NCBI RefSeq assembly: GCF_023065955.2
Contig: NW_026622985.1
Coordinates: 73,149,931 to 73,213,930 of the forward strand
From: Ursus arctos
Lineage: Eukaryota > Chordata > Mammalia > Carnivora > Ursidae
Reading direction: 5' to 3'
Length of the DNA: 64,000 nucleotides
A program made the position numbers and the translations under genes. Positions 24,070-35,405 of this stretch are shown here, one piece after another. The stretch's first letter is position 1. Each line of letters opens with the position of its first letter. The notes beneath the pieces are model-generated. The model made no database searches, was not told where the DNA came from, and worked only from the letters and a program-made list of their open reading frames with translations.

Positions 24070-24700
24070 CTGATATTTCCCCTAAATTTTAGCTGGGTAT
24101 GTGATCACCTAGAATAAAGACTACATCTTTCAGCCATTCTTGCATTTAGGTGTGACCAAGAGATGAAGTCTGGCCAATGGGATGTAAACAGAGTCTTGAG
24201 TGTGGATTTTATATGAAATCGCCCCTATGGGAGGGGGCATGTTTATTCTTTTTTTTTTAAAGACTTTTATTTGTTTATTTTAGAGAGAGAGCACGCACAT
24301 GTGCTGAGGTGGGAGGCAGAGAGAGAGGGAGAGAGAATGTCAAGCAGACTTCACGCCGAGCATGGAGCCTGACGCAGGGCTCAATCTCATGACCCTGAGA
24401 TCATAACCTGAGCCGAAACCCAGAGTCAGATGCTTAATGCCACCCAGGTGCCCTGGGCATGCTCATTCTCTTTCCTCTTCCCTATTGGTTGGCTGCATAT
24501 CTGATGACTAACACTTCAAGAGTTGTCCTGAAATACAAAGTGACCTGGAGAAGGGGAGCCTATGTTTATGGAATATCAGGATAGAATGTGTCTGGATTCC
24601 TTATATCATGGGCTCCTTTAAGCCCTACACCTCCTAATTGTGGATTTTCTGGTGAAAAAAGAAGTATGTTCTTATCTTACATAGGGCACTGGGGTTTTTT
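24070..24700 (+). repeat. Possible ancient LTR-like (MaLR-type) repeat, split by a SINE
   Basis: 'aagtctggccaatgggatgt', 'atatgaaatcgcccctatgg', then after the SINE 'ttctctttcctcttccctat' and 'tggttggctgcatatctgat' resemble a common old mammalian LTR-like repeat family that I cannot name exactly. Ends are not defined. Treat this as a hypothesis. Confidence 0.33.
24250..24454 (-). mobile_element. Can-SINE, older subfamily
   Basis: A T-rich start, 'gacttttatttgtttatttt', long GA-rich text, 'catgaccctgagatcataac' and the end 'gccacccaggtgccc'. The duplication 'gggcatgtttattct' / 'gggcatgctcattct' (24235-24249 and 24455-24469) matches 13 of 15. A few bases are lost in the tRNA head ('atgcttaatgccacc'). 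Confidence 0.93.
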
Positions 24701-25027
24701 TAGATTTTTTTAAATGTGCATTCCAAATTATACTTAAAAAAACACATTAAAAAGCATTTTTGATATGACATGGCAGTAGGATTATATATGTTTAAGTTGA
24801 TTTTCATATGAGCATTTCCATGAGCTCATTGATGGGAGATGTCAAATATTTGGAAGTTTATTTTGAAAGCATATCGTACTTAATTAAATGATAAGCTTGT
24901 TCTCTTTAGAGTTGTTAAGAGGTGTTAGGAGTCTGTGTTGCCACTTTGATTATTTTAATGAAATTCGGAGTTTTGTTCATTATTAGCTGAGGCACATTTA
25001 CAAAATTATAGTCTTTTATTAAAAAAC
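24701..25027. other. Non-coding, no feature recognised
   Basis: AT-rich single-copy sequence before a young L1 insertion. Confidence 0.5.
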
Positions 25028-25038
25028 AAAAATTATCA

Positions 25039-25210
25039 GAGGGGAGGGGGGTGGGGGAATGGGATAGACCGGTGATGGGTAGTAAGGAGGGCACATATTG
25101 CATGGTGCACTGGGTGTTATACACAACTAATGAATCATCGAGCCTTACATCAGAAACCGGGGATGTACTGTATGGTGACTAACATAATATAATAAAAAAT
25201 CAATAAAAAA
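25039..25210 (+). mobile_element. Young, very short carnivoran L1 3' end
   Basis: Begins in the G-rich 3' UTR ('gaggggaggggggtggggga') and ends 'ataatataataaaaaatcaa' plus an A tail. The 11-bp duplication 'aaaaattatca' flanks it (25028-25038 and 25211-25221). Over its length it is nearly identical to the reverse complement of 14450-14760, so both come from one recently active subfamily. No ORF2 codons remain. Confidence 0.93.
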
Positions 25211-25309
25211 AAAAATTATCAACAGAAAGAATTGGTTGGAGTTTTTTCCCTCTTTGTTTAAAATTTATTTCTTTTTTTAAAAGATTTAAAAAGATTTAAA
25301 AGATGAAAA

Positions 25310-25533
25310 GGGGTGGCTGGGTGGCTCAGTCGATTAAGCGTCCAACTCTTGGTTTTCTGCTTAGGTCATGATCTCAGGGTTGTGAGATCAAGTCCTGTGT
25401 TTGGTTTCACGCTGGATGTGGTGCCTCCTTAAGATTCTCTCTCTCCCTCTGCACCCCCCCCCAGCTTGCATGTATGCATGCTCTCTTGCTCTCTCTCTCT
25501 CAAAAAATAAATACATAAATAAAAATAAATCTT
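25310..25533 (+). mobile_element. Can-SINE, older subfamily
   Basis: The head 'ggggtggctgggtggctcag' (first bases altered), 'gcgtccaactcttggttttc', 'gtgagatcaagtcctgtgtt', a long CT-rich region with 'gcatgtatgcatgctctctt', and the tail 'aataaaaataaatcttt'. No clean target duplication could be found. The upstream flank has a small repeat of 'aaaaagattt'. Confidence 0.92.
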
Positions 25534-26090
25534 TATTATGTATTTCTTAATAGTTTTAGTATAAATAAAAATTATTTATAATTAAAAAATCACTTTATTA
25601 TGAATATTATATTCTCTGCTGATATCCATAGTTTTATATAATACTAGAAAACTTGATTTTTTAAAAAATCAACTGTATATTTCTGTTATCTGGGAATCTG
25701 AGATTTCCAATCAGAAAAGAGTATTTAACATTATCTGAAACTCTAAATAAAAACTCTATTATTTTTTTGTAACATCTAAAATGAACTGATAGATTTTGAA
25801 AATTCCATACTGAAAGGAGGTTGCTAGAAAGATGGTTTCAAGAAAGGTAGCTGTGACTATGGTTCAGTCACTCATTCTGTCCTCTGACTGCAGCACACTA
25901 CTTACTTATAGCAAGGTGGAAAGCAAGCAAGCGGTGTTTTAAAAATTAAATTATATCTAAAAAAAAAAACACAAAAAAAGTAAATTATGTCTCCCCAAAT
26001 TATTACTCTAGCAGTCCTTTTCTAATGGTTTTTCACTAATGGTCTAAAAGGAAGCCAAAGTCAAATCAATGTGAAAAGACAGAAATGCCT
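25534..26090. other. AT-rich non-coding, no feature
   Basis: It contains an A-rich stretch near 25960-25980. Nothing else is recognised. Confidence 0.5.
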
Positions 26091-26274
26091 TGGAGTGCCT
26101 GGGTGGCTCAGATGGTTAAGCGTTGGACTCGTTTCAGCTCAGGTCATGATCTCAGGGTCATGATCTCAGGTCACGAGATTGAGCCCCACATCAGGCTTCA
26201 TGCACTCACCTAGGAGTCTGCTTGTCCCTCTTCCTCTCCTTCTGCCCCCACCATCACCACCCCCGTGCATGCAT

Positions 26275-26313
<39 letters not shown>

Positions 26314-26320
26314 GTCTTTA
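26091..26320 (+). mobile_element. Can-SINE with internal duplication and long CT run
   Basis: 'ggagtgcctgggtggctcag' starts the element. The motif 'gtcatgatctcagg' is present twice in tandem (about 26143-26171), and a pure (CT)n of about 32 bp occupies 26278-26309. The tail 'aaagtctttaaaaaacacac' is degraded. A target duplication is uncertain ('aaatgcct' and 'aaatacct'). Confidence 0.92.
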
Positions 26321-26865
26321 AAAAACACACACACAAATACCTCAAGTTTCAAAAATGCATATTTTAACTGTTCTCTTGATTCTATTAATTACCTTAAAAA
26401 TTGGCCCCAACGATACATAAAGTCATTGTTCTGAATGGTAGAAATCCTGTTGTGACACAGGAATTACATCTCTTTTCTGGCAACTTTGTGGCATCCACCC
26501 GTGTTATCTATCACCAAAGCAAAATCGATGAATCCACTTTTACCCTCCTCCAAATACACATTCTCAGTTTAGAAGTTACCTTTTATGATTAATTTTTTCT
26601 TCAGTAGTTCCCCCAGCTTTGCCCCCAGACCCACTGTTGCTAGAGATTGGAACTGATTAAATATTAAATAAAATATTGGAAACTGATGAAATACTCAACA
26701 CTGATAAAATATTAGAAACAAAACATATTTGTGAATATGCATGTGACATAAACTGGCAAACATGGAAGAGATATTTCTGCCAAGAAGTTTTCAAATCAGC
26801 ATAAGGAATGTATCAATTAAGATTTTTATTTAACTTGTAATTATATTTTTAATGTAAAAATATTA
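26321..26865. other. Non-coding, no feature recognised
   Basis: Single-copy sequence. A 63-codon frame at 26401-26592 has no recognisable domain. Confidence 0.5.
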
Positions 26866-27160
26866 TGGTAACTGTCACATCCAAGAAGAGTCTAAGAAAA
26901 AATGACGACTAAATATAATGTGGTATCCTAAATGGGATCCTAGAACAGAAAAAGGACATTAAGTAAAAACTAAGGAAATCGGAATAAATGATGGGCTTTA
27001 GTTAATAATGTATCAGTATTGCTTCATTGATTATAACAAATGTGCCACACTAATGTAAGATATTAGTAATAGGGGAAATTGAGCATGGGGTATATGGGAA
27101 CTCAATGCTCTGCAGTTTTTCTGTAGACTTAAAACAGTTCCAAAATGAAAAATACATTTA
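26866..27160 (+). repeat. L1M-type 3' UTR, 3' half
   Basis: 'aactgtcacatccaagaaga', 'aatggcatcctaaatggg'-like text, 'actaaggaaatcggaataaa', 'aatgtgccacactaatgtaa' and 'gtatatgggaactcaatgct' follow one motif order, also found at 56480-57125 in a longer copy. This is an old L1 3' UTR from after the L2/MIR era and before the carnivoran L1s. Confidence 0.7.
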
Positions 27161-27867
27161 AAAAATACATTAAATATGTTATCCAGAGATAAGTATTTAA
27201 AAATAATCTCTTATCCAGGATTGGAACTGTCACTTCAGTTTACAAGCTTCACAGAGATCAAACTTTTTACTTCTTTTGGCAAAACACTAGAAGAATCGAA
27301 TGGCTTAACAGTCAAATGGCATCTTGATTTTTTCATGTTTATAATATCTGTTCATGGAACGGCAAGTGCACCCTAACACATTAACAAGTTGCTACCAGGA
27401 CATTAATTTTATTGTTTTTTCAATGCATCATAAAACAACCTAGTTGTAAAAATATTTGCCAACTTACAGTCATAAACTTAAAACAGATTTTACCTCTGGT
27501 TAAGAAAATAATTCCCACAATTCCATCAGTAAGTTATAAAATACTTAGGACTCAATGTTTTGCCTCCATCTAGGATAAGTTGCACTTCTTTGTTCTAGCC
27601 AAACACTAGCCAGATCGCAGGAAATCTTCGATAGCTGTTGCAGTGAAGATATTCTCTCTCCTGTGTTGGACCATCTGGTCATTAAACCCTATGGAAAGCC
27701 AGTCCCTTCCCCTCTATCATTTTTGAGCTTTAGTATCTGAAGTAATGTTTATGCTTTCCTATGTGACAAAAACCCAGTAGCATGCATCACTATCACCAAT
27801 GTTCAGGCTAACCTCAATGACCCCCTTGTCAGCGAAACAGGTTGGTGGTAGCATATGAAATACAACA
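27161..27867. other. Non-coding, no feature recognised
   Basis: Single-copy sequence with short random frames only. Confidence 0.5.
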
Positions 27868-28085
27868 TGTTCTAGATGCCAGAGATGGCCGGACAAAATT
27901 CTAAGTACTTTACAAATATTAAAGTTCATGTTTAACAAACCCTCTGAGGTTAGCACTATTATTAACTTAATTTTAGAGAAGAGGAAACCGAGACCAGAAA
28001 GTTTACTTCACTTGCCCAAGATAACCAACTCTTAAGTGTTAGAGCCAGGTTTTGAACCCAGGTCATGTAGATACAAATTCTCATC
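27868..28085 (-). repeat. MIR SINE (antisense), near full length
   Basis: 'attctaagtactttacaaat', 'ccctctgaggttagcactat', 'agaagaggaaaccgagacca', 'ttcacttgcccaagataacc' and 'gagccaggttttgaacccag' give the whole MIR core in reverse complement. It is the clearest MIR of the window. Confidence 0.85.
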
Positions 28086-28489
28086 ACACACTGCCCCCCA
28101 GAAACGCGTCCATGTGGGGAAATATCAAGGAAAGCGTTGTTTTGGGAACTCGAAGAACTAAATTCCAGCCCAACTTTAGCTAAAAGCACTTCATCTCAGT
28201 TTATTGATTAATAAATGTGTACCATTTTACAAAGATTGTTTAGGGGAAGGGAACTACTTGACATGTATCTTTTAGCAATCCTCCATAAATTTTGAAAAGT
28301 CTCTACCTAATGAGCATTAAATTCTTTTCTAACTACTAACTCCCTTGCATACTCGCTCCCAGCTACCTTAGTCTCCTTACTATTTCTGGAACATGTCAAG
28401 AACACTCCCAACTCAGGACATTATGGTTTCTCTCTCTAGAGCATGCTTTCAGCTGGAGAGCTCCATGGTTCATTCTTTTTTTTCCCACA
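28086..28489. other. Non-coding, no feature recognised
   Basis: Single-copy sequence. The last part (28360-28490) may extend the downstream LINE2. Confidence 0.45.
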
Positions 28490-28765
28490 CCTCTTCTTAA
28501 AAAATCACCTTATCAAGGAAATCTCCATAAATCTTACCTCACCCTATACACACAAACCCTTGTTACCATGCTTTGATTTATCCCAAAAAACTTACCACCA
28601 TTTAAAATTATTATACACTTAATATTTTAATTTTTATTTGTCCTAGTCCCCAAGCATGTGATCTTCTTGAGGGCAGAGACTAGTTTTGTTTACTGGGTAT
28701 CTCCAGCACTTGGTCTAGTATAGGCATTCAGTGGGTATTTGTTGAATAAGTAAATGAATCTAAAA
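28490..28765 (+). repeat. LINE2 3' end
   Basis: 'gatcttcttgagggcagaga', 'tatctccagcacttggtcta', 'gtataggcattcagtgggta' and 'tttgttgaataagtaaatga' are the classical LINE2 3' UTR landmarks ending in the TGAA-like tail. The homology may extend left to about 28360. Confidence 0.8.
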
Positions 28766-28787
28766 AGTGTTGTATAACTTATCAAGT

Positions 28788-28821
28788 GTGTAGGGGGATA
28801 CACTGTGTAGGGGGATACACT
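28788..28821. repeat. Perfect 17-bp tandem duplication
   Basis: 'gtgtagggggatacact' occupies 28788-28804 and again 28805-28821 with no mismatch, just after a LINE2 tail. Confidence 0.97.
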
Positions 28822-29034
28822 TACCAATAATATTTCTTTTCTTCCTGGGTAATTGATACATCCCAAGAATGATTTCTACGTTGGTTGAATACAGTAAATT
28901 GTTCCTATCTCATTTTCTGCACAGCAGAGGCATTTGGCTGTAAGTTCTGATAGTGTCATTTTTTTATCAGAGCGACTATGTGTGAGAGCTTTTTGTTTAG
29001 GGTTGGTTTTTTGTTGTTTTTTACTTTTTCGAGA

Positions 29035-29120
29035 TTGTGTTCTTAACTGCAACATGGGGATGATAACACCTATCTTGCAGATTTCTCTGAGGAGGAATAC
29101 CTTGAAAGTACTAAATTAAA
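29035..29120 (+). repeat. MIR fragment
   Basis: 'gcaacatggggatgataaca' and 'cctatcttgcagatttctct' match the 'aaaatggggataataatag / cctcatagggttgttg' part of MIR. It is short and diverged. Confidence 0.4.
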
Positions 29121-30403
29121 GTTATAGGAAATGTCAGGCTAATATACAACTGTTCCTCATTGAAAGCATTTATGCCCCTAACAGAATAGGATCCCAGACC
29201 AGCCCATTTGTGTTGTATCATAACAGCCCCACCTCCCCCATCACTTCCCAAACCTGACACAAATGCTTCCTTTTTATTCAGATGATTGGAGCAACCAGAG
29301 ATAAACTGCCTCTGCCTTAACCCAAATTTTGTGAATTACTGACCTGTATTATTTATTCATACCAATGCCTCCCTTCATTGACATTGAATAATTGAGAGTT
29401 GATTGTGTTTAGGAAGATCAACAATCCCATGGCTCAATTCACTTTTCAAAGCACAGAATTCACCAACCTTCAAAAGAACAGAGGAATTAATCCACTTCAA
29501 AAAACAGAATGCAAGTACACAATTTTTTGAAAATTGGTAATGATATTGATGAAAAATATAAATTAAAAATAAAGAACTGATAGAATAGTAAGAAACATTT
29601 TGAATATACTTTATTTTATTGTAAATGTTAGATATTGACTATTACTTAAATATAAGTATTAATATTCTTAGTATATATTATGGTCAGTTTTTTCAAAACT
29701 TTTTTTTAATTTGCTAATAAAAAATTGAATCTGTTGGGCTGTATTAGCATCACATTAACTTCTTCTAACCTTCAGAAATTAAGAAAAGGTAGCAATTATA
29801 CTCTTAACAATTTGCTTTAGAATCAACTAATTAATCATTCATTGCCCATGGCACTAATAAGTCATTAGTCTTGTGGGGGCTCATTATAAGGAGCAGTATG
29901 TAGACAGGTTCATTTAGGTAATCCTTTCTGAATGTTGATGAGGTTATTTGTAGATGATACAGGCATGTTAGGATCAATTATAACAAATTAGTGAGAGGTT
30001 TTTTTCTTCTTTTTTATAAAAGCAAGAAGGATAGAGACTTTCTAAAACAACTAAGAATAACAGCTTTGAGATGTCTTTGAAGTTTCTTGAGAATGGATAA
30101 ATGGAGCGATTTTCTAATGAAATGTAATTGTGATGTCTTAATCTATTAACCTGAGCAGCTCACAAAATTCTAATGACTGTGCACACACATTCTGAAGCTT
30201 GTTTTGAGAAATGCACATTTATAAGGTTTTCACCTCTCAAGACTTTGTAGCCAACCAATATAGGCAATCAGTAGTCACATTACATCACTATTTTGCTTCT
30301 TATACAAACAAAAAATTTTGTTTTTTATTATCTAATTCATTTAGCTTTTAAATTCTCTTTGCCACTTATGATACAGATTTAGATTGTGTCTATGTGAGGT
30401 TAA
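29121..30403. other. Single-copy AT-rich non-coding stretch
   Basis: No gene or repeat is recognised. Confidence 0.5.
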
Positions 30404-30418
30404 AGAATTTAACATTTT

Positions 30419-30829
30419 TGGGGTGTCTGGGTGGCTCAGTCAGTTAAGCATCTGACTTTGGCTCAGGTCATGATCTGGTGGGGGGGGACGGGGGCATGGC
30501 ATCTGGGCATCTGGACGCATGAGGATCCCTGCTGAGCAGGGAGTAGGCTTCTCCCTGTCCCTCTGTCCCTCCCCCTGCACATGCTCTCTCTCATTAATAA
30601 AAAAAAATCTTTTTTTTTTAAGATTTTTATTTATTTATTCGACAGAGATAGAGACAGCCAGCGAGAGAGGGAAACAAGCAGGGGGAGTGGGAGAGGAAGA
30701 AGCAGGCTCATAGTGGAGGAGCCTGATGTGGGGCTCGATCCCATAACGCCGGGATCACGCCCTGAGCCGAAGGCAGATGCCTAACCGCTGTGCCACCAGG
30801 CGCCCCAATAAAAAAAATCTTTTAAAAAA
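30419..30829 (+). mobile_element. Older Can-SINE, host of a second SINE
   Basis: The head 'ggggtgtctgggtggctcag' and 'gcatctgactttggctcagg', a G-rich disrupted middle (near 30480-30500), the CT-rich part, and an A-rich tail broken by the minus-strand SINE at 30611-30806. The outer duplication 'agaatttaacatttt' / 'agaattaaacatttt' (30404-30418 and 30830-30844) has one mismatch in 15 and shows that both tail pieces belong to one element. Confidence 0.93.
30611..30806 (-). mobile_element. Young Can-SINE nested in the tail of another SINE
   Basis: It reads from poly-T through 'tatttatttattcgacagag' to the tRNA head ending 'gtgccaccaggcgcccc'. It sits in the A-rich tail of the plus-strand SINE. 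The duplication is 'aat', 8 or 9 A and 'tct' (about 30596-30610 and 30807-30820), differing by one A. It is nearly identical to the copies at 832 and 6595. Confidence 0.95.
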
Positions 30830-30844
30830 AGAATTAAACATTTT

Positions 30845-32165
30845 CATAGACCCAGGTACTCCATTTTTAGAAACAAATTATTGGAGTGATTTTTTTTCTC
30901 CCACGGAAGTGATCTTCTCATTACACAAAGTTAATGGAATTAACCAATTGCTTTGGTTTAGAAAGATACAAGGTAAGTAGATGATTATAAAGATACGGAA
31001 AAATCTTGTTCTGTTTTAAATAGTTGTAACACTTGGTGTTATTTTTTTCCTAATTGCCAATTGTTTGTTTATCTGTTTGCATATGTAAGTATAGAAAAAT
31101 AAATCATTAAGGTAAAATTCACATTTAATGTGAAAACAATTACTTTAAGAAACTACCAAAGTGATTTAAAATATCCAACCAAAGGTCTTACAACTACTGT
31201 ATACTTCAAGAATTGTTTTGAGGACAGTTTGAAACCTTGTTACAACTCTAACAAAACACACAGACTAAGATTCAGTGTGTTATTAATAACAATTTAAACC
31301 TACTAATGAGCATTTAAATGTGAATTCATTAACAGTTATGGCCCAAACTCTGGCCTTGGGTATTTACATGTTGCTTCCATTGAGGTCAAGGGGACATATG
31401 CTGGAAGGACTAGGCAATAATGAAATGATTTATTTTTTAATCTATAGCATACACATACTTACAGTTTCCTGGAAAAATGTTGCAAATGTAAGTGATATAA
31501 GTTGAATCTGATTCTCACATTAAAAAACTGATATGATTGAAGGTTTTGTTCATGACCGATGACCTGCTCCTATTCTTACCTGTCCACACTAAAAACCCAG
31601 AGGCGAAGAATGCTTTGTAACTGTCAAAAATGTGAAAAAACTGTCAAAAAAACATGAAGTCCGTTGTGAGATAGAAGTCATGGTTCAGTTTTCTCAAAGA
31701 CAAATATATAAATTGCAAACACCCATGTTATAAGCACCCCACAAATACATGTCACACAATGCCCAGGGGGACTGATACCTAGTTCTTATGGATTAAATCA
31801 AACATCATATTTCATCAATTATAATTTACAACCCTATGTAACATAAATATTTCTAAAGGATATTTAAACAGGACCTTCCAGTACCCAATCATATCAAGTT
31901 GTGAGAGTTTTTATTGTTGTTTTATTGTTTGTTTTTACTTATTTATAAAGGAGTTTATTTTTATTGTGACATATAAGATAGTGAACGTGTACTTCCAAAT
32001 GAATTTTGAAGTCAAGAAGTTCACTCCTACTTAAATTGCATTCTTATTTTACTCCATTTTTAAAACCTATTACTCTCTTGTATTATTTCATGAGATTAAG
32101 AGGCCTCCAACCTGTACTTTATGTTATTTGCACACCAAAAATGACAAGTAGTTCTGAGTTGTTCT
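30845..32165. other. Single-copy non-coding stretch
   Basis: No gene or repeat is recognised. The short motif 'aactgtcaaaaa' occurs twice near 31620-31650. Confidence 0.5.
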
Positions 32166-32400
32166 CACTCTTCCTATTCACGTACCCTCCACTCCAGCCC
32201 AGTTGACCTGCACTTCCTCCCTCTGTAAGCTCCGGCTTTCCTGCCACTGCCTCTTCTATTTTCCTGACCTTCAGTCTCACTTCGCATCAGAGTTACCTGT
32301 CATGGCCCAGGGGAAAGGCATATATTTTGTAAAGCCTTTCCTGATCTCTGCATCTGGAAGTGTATATTCCTTTCTCTGAGTTTTTATGGCAGTGTCAGTC
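32166..32400 (+). repeat. LINE2 3' region fragment
   Basis: 'ccactccagcccagttgacc', 'gctccggctttcctgccact' and 'gcctttcctgatctctgcat' keep the order of LINE2 3' text. It is diverged and has no clear ends. Confidence 0.45.
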
Positions 32401-33000
32401 AGGCTCCAGTGAGAATAACATCCCCTGCCACTTGTTTTACCAGAGAGAATTTAATTTAGAATTATAGTTAAACAGGTATATTAGGGTAAAAGGAGAGGGG
32501 AACCTTGAGGTTATATGGAGACAGTATTTGCAGGAAGGAAATATTATCCCTGGGGCTGGGAGAACAGAGGAAAGACGTTGGGATTACAAGAACCTAGAAG
32601 CTCCGAGAAAGGTCCCTGTGGGGCTGGGACTTACACCTGTAAGAAGGGGTATGCCCCATTGCTGCTGGTGACACAGGAACTCAGTGGAGGTCCCCCCACA
32701 GAATTAGGACTTGGAATTCTGAGAATGAGGCATCCCAGCTCTCTGGGGCTTGTATCTGCTTCAGGGATTGAGAAAGAAATGGCACGTGGAACTTAACTGA
32801 TAATGTGAAGAGGAAGAGTCTGTTGCTGGGGTAATGTTGGTCGGAGAGGAAGCAAAACAGTAGAGTGGCAGATCCCACTCCCTCCTTCAACCGTCTACTC
32901 TTTTGGTTGGAGAAATCTAACAGGGAGCCAGCGGGCAAAAGAAAAGCTGGCTCCAGCATCACAAAACAGCATAGAACTATGACATTGAAAGATAATAACT
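32401..33000. repeat. Possible old interspersed repeat, unnamed
   Basis: 'gagagaatttaatttagaat', 'aaacaggtatattagggtaa' and 'aatctaacagggagccagcg' followed by 'ggcaaaagaaaag' feel like a known old mammalian repeat family, but I cannot name it. Frames of 93 (+) and 110 (-) codons overlap here without recognisable domains, as expected by chance in GC-richer DNA. Confidence 0.25.
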
Positions 33001-33039
33001 TAATAACCAGCACCTTAGCATTTTAATTAAACCTCTTTC

Positions 33040-33180
33040 AGATGCTTAGCATTTTCTTCCTTCTAATGTAGTGCTCTGTGGTATCTTATCTCCTATCAGT
33101 CTCTCAGATCCTTGAGAATAATATCTGGATATGATTCATCTGATCCAAATTTCAATTAATATTGTTGAATAAATGAATAT
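33040..33180 (+). repeat. Probable LINE2 3' terminus
   Basis: 'tctcagatccttgagaataa' and 'atattgttgaataaatgaat' match the last part of LINE2. Short and diverged. Confidence 0.4.
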
Positions 33181-34489
33181 ATAAATCCCCCAAAATCAAA
33201 GGCCTTTCCTTTTCAATTATAAGTACTGAATGTTTTATTATAAAAGAAGATCATTAGAAAATTAGTTTCTCTTTTACTTGACACTTCAAATAATTTTGCT
33301 AGGATTTTATTGAGTATGCTTATGATAACACATGTATCCAAACAAATACACACAAGAGAGTGTTCTTTTTAAAATTAATCTTTTAGTAGTCTATATCGTT
33401 ATGCAAATGTTGCTTCAGGTTTTCAAAAGATTTATTATTTCTTAGTCCAGACTTACCCTTTTCTCCACAAAGGGAAAGTGAGAACAGAATCCCAGAAAGA
33501 GCCCCTGGTGGGGCTCCAGAGCTGAGCCACCTGAAGGAAGCAGTCGTGTAGTCTAGTGCAAGAAACAGCTGAACAAGACACTAAACGTTCAGGGTGAAGA
33601 TCTCTGTGCTGCTCACATCCAGAAGTGATTTACTGACACAAGTCTATGTATGTCCTGGCTGACTCTCCAAGTGCTGTAAGCTGAGCTCATGGGGGTGAAT
33701 CAGTTGAACCTCATTAATGTTATAAATAGTCTTTATTTAATTAACAGAGATGTGACCTGCAAATACATATCCACACACATACAAAATACACATATATATC
33801 CTCAACCATGTAGGGCTTCATACGTTCCACTTCAGAGCTATAGGAAGGCTTTTTAATGGATGGAAAGATTTTACAATGTGGTGTTTCTGTAACAACTAAT
33901 TTGGACAGGCCCTAAAAAGTATTACATAGAATTCTAAACAAAACTCTGGAGATTGTTCTGAGACGTATGAAATCAGCATGATACCATGTTGTCAAAATTT
34001 CATTTGCTCCACAGGAAACCTTTTGTTCCAGTGAAATAATTTTATGTATAGCATGTCAGGTTCTAATCAATGAGACAGAGGTAAACCAGGAATTGATTAT
34101 TCATTTTACAAATTATTGACAACATGATTACTTTTATTAAAGTAACTCCATTGCATATTTAAAAAACACTTCCATTTATCAAAATTGGATTTGCACACAA
34201 TTTCACAGGTAATGATTTTTTGGTGACTTGATCTGTATTGCATGAGGCACAATCATAGTTAAAACTGATGAGAGTTAGACTTTGTTAATGATATATTCAA
34301 TACGCTTTTTGAAGAAAATAAGGAGAACGTTATTCCCAGTATAGTTGTTGAGTCAGAATTGCATCTTCTATAACTGTTTTGTGACTGTTGTTCACTCATA
34401 CTGTCCGTAGCTGAAGTTCCAGTTATAATTAATATCGGTAAGCCATGGAGTGTCAGCAAAATCACTATTTAGGGTCTGATTTCTAAGAG
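33181..34489. other. Single-copy non-coding stretch
   Basis: No gene is seen. The part around 33690-33760 ('cctcattaatgttataaata', 'tctttatttaattaacagag') is rich in TAAT/ATTA and could be regulatory. Confidence 0.45.
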
Positions 34490-34740
34490 AAGCAGTGCAG
34501 CATCGCAGTCAAAAGCACAGGATTTGTGTTAAAATTACAATCTCCTTAACTTACTAGCTATGTGACCTTAGACAAGTTATGTAACTTATCTGACCCTCTC
34601 AATATACAAAATAAGGAGACTTATATCCATCTCTTAAATTTGTTAATGTCGATTAGAAACTTAGGAGGTCAAGTGCTTATTTAGCACAAAGCTTCCATGA
34701 AGGGTAGCTATTATGAGTACACCACTGCTGTCAGGTTTAA
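34490..34740 (+). repeat. MIR SINE, near full length
   Basis: In sense order: 'agtgcagcatcgcagtcaaa' plus 'agcacaggattt', 'aacttactagctatgtgacc', 'ttagacaagttatgtaactt' and 'caaaataaggagacttatat', then 'aagtgcttatttagcacaaa'. The tRNA-derived 5' part and core are both visible. Confidence 0.82.
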
Positions 34741-35394
34741 CCATTTTTATCTAGCTTCAATACATATATAACATGAATAACTTATAAGGATATTCATTTC
34801 AGGAGTGCATTTAAATACAAATCCTCTTTCATTTCATAACCAGTTTTCAATCTCATTCTACTCTTAATCTAAAGCCTCTTGTGTTAGTTAAATAACACAT
34901 TTTTAAAATTTTACAGGACTATGTGCTACAAGCCTTCTTAGAAGACTCGAGAATGCATTTTGTCCCCTCTATCCCCTATACACTTCTCTGGGGTGTACTT
35001 ATTTCAGCCATTTATTAGTAGCATATTCTGTAGACACTCCGTGGCTAGAGAGTATGCAGTCATCTGAAGAAAGAGTCTGTGAAATCGGGATGTATGGTTT
35101 TCTCTCTATCAATGATAAGCATCGGGTCTGGAAATTTAAAAAAAAAAATGGATGGGAAATTGCATGTGTGTAACATGATACTTGACCCTTTATGTGTGTT
35201 ATGTCATGATCAGAAAGATTCTGCTGTAGCATTTTTCTAAGGCAAATCTATACTATGCTATCCATCCAAGGAGTCTTTCCTGGCAAGAAAAATTTGACTG
35301 ACTATATAGTGTTGACTCACAATAACTTTCATTATAAAAACATTAAAATAATTTTCAGTTGAGACATTGAGGTAAATGTTTACTTCTTAAAAAT
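34741..35394. other. Non-coding, no feature recognised
   Basis: Single-copy AT-rich sequence. Confidence 0.5.
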
Positions 35395-35405
35395 AAAGTA
35401 ACCTA

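Noticed and set aside
25441..26310. CT-rich tracts as promoter or polypyrimidine signals
   Set aside because: They are the CT-rich regions of two Can-SINEs.
32515..33013. Overlapping 93- and 110-codon frames
   Set aside because: They overlap on opposite strands in a GC-richer, probably repetitive segment without domain signals.
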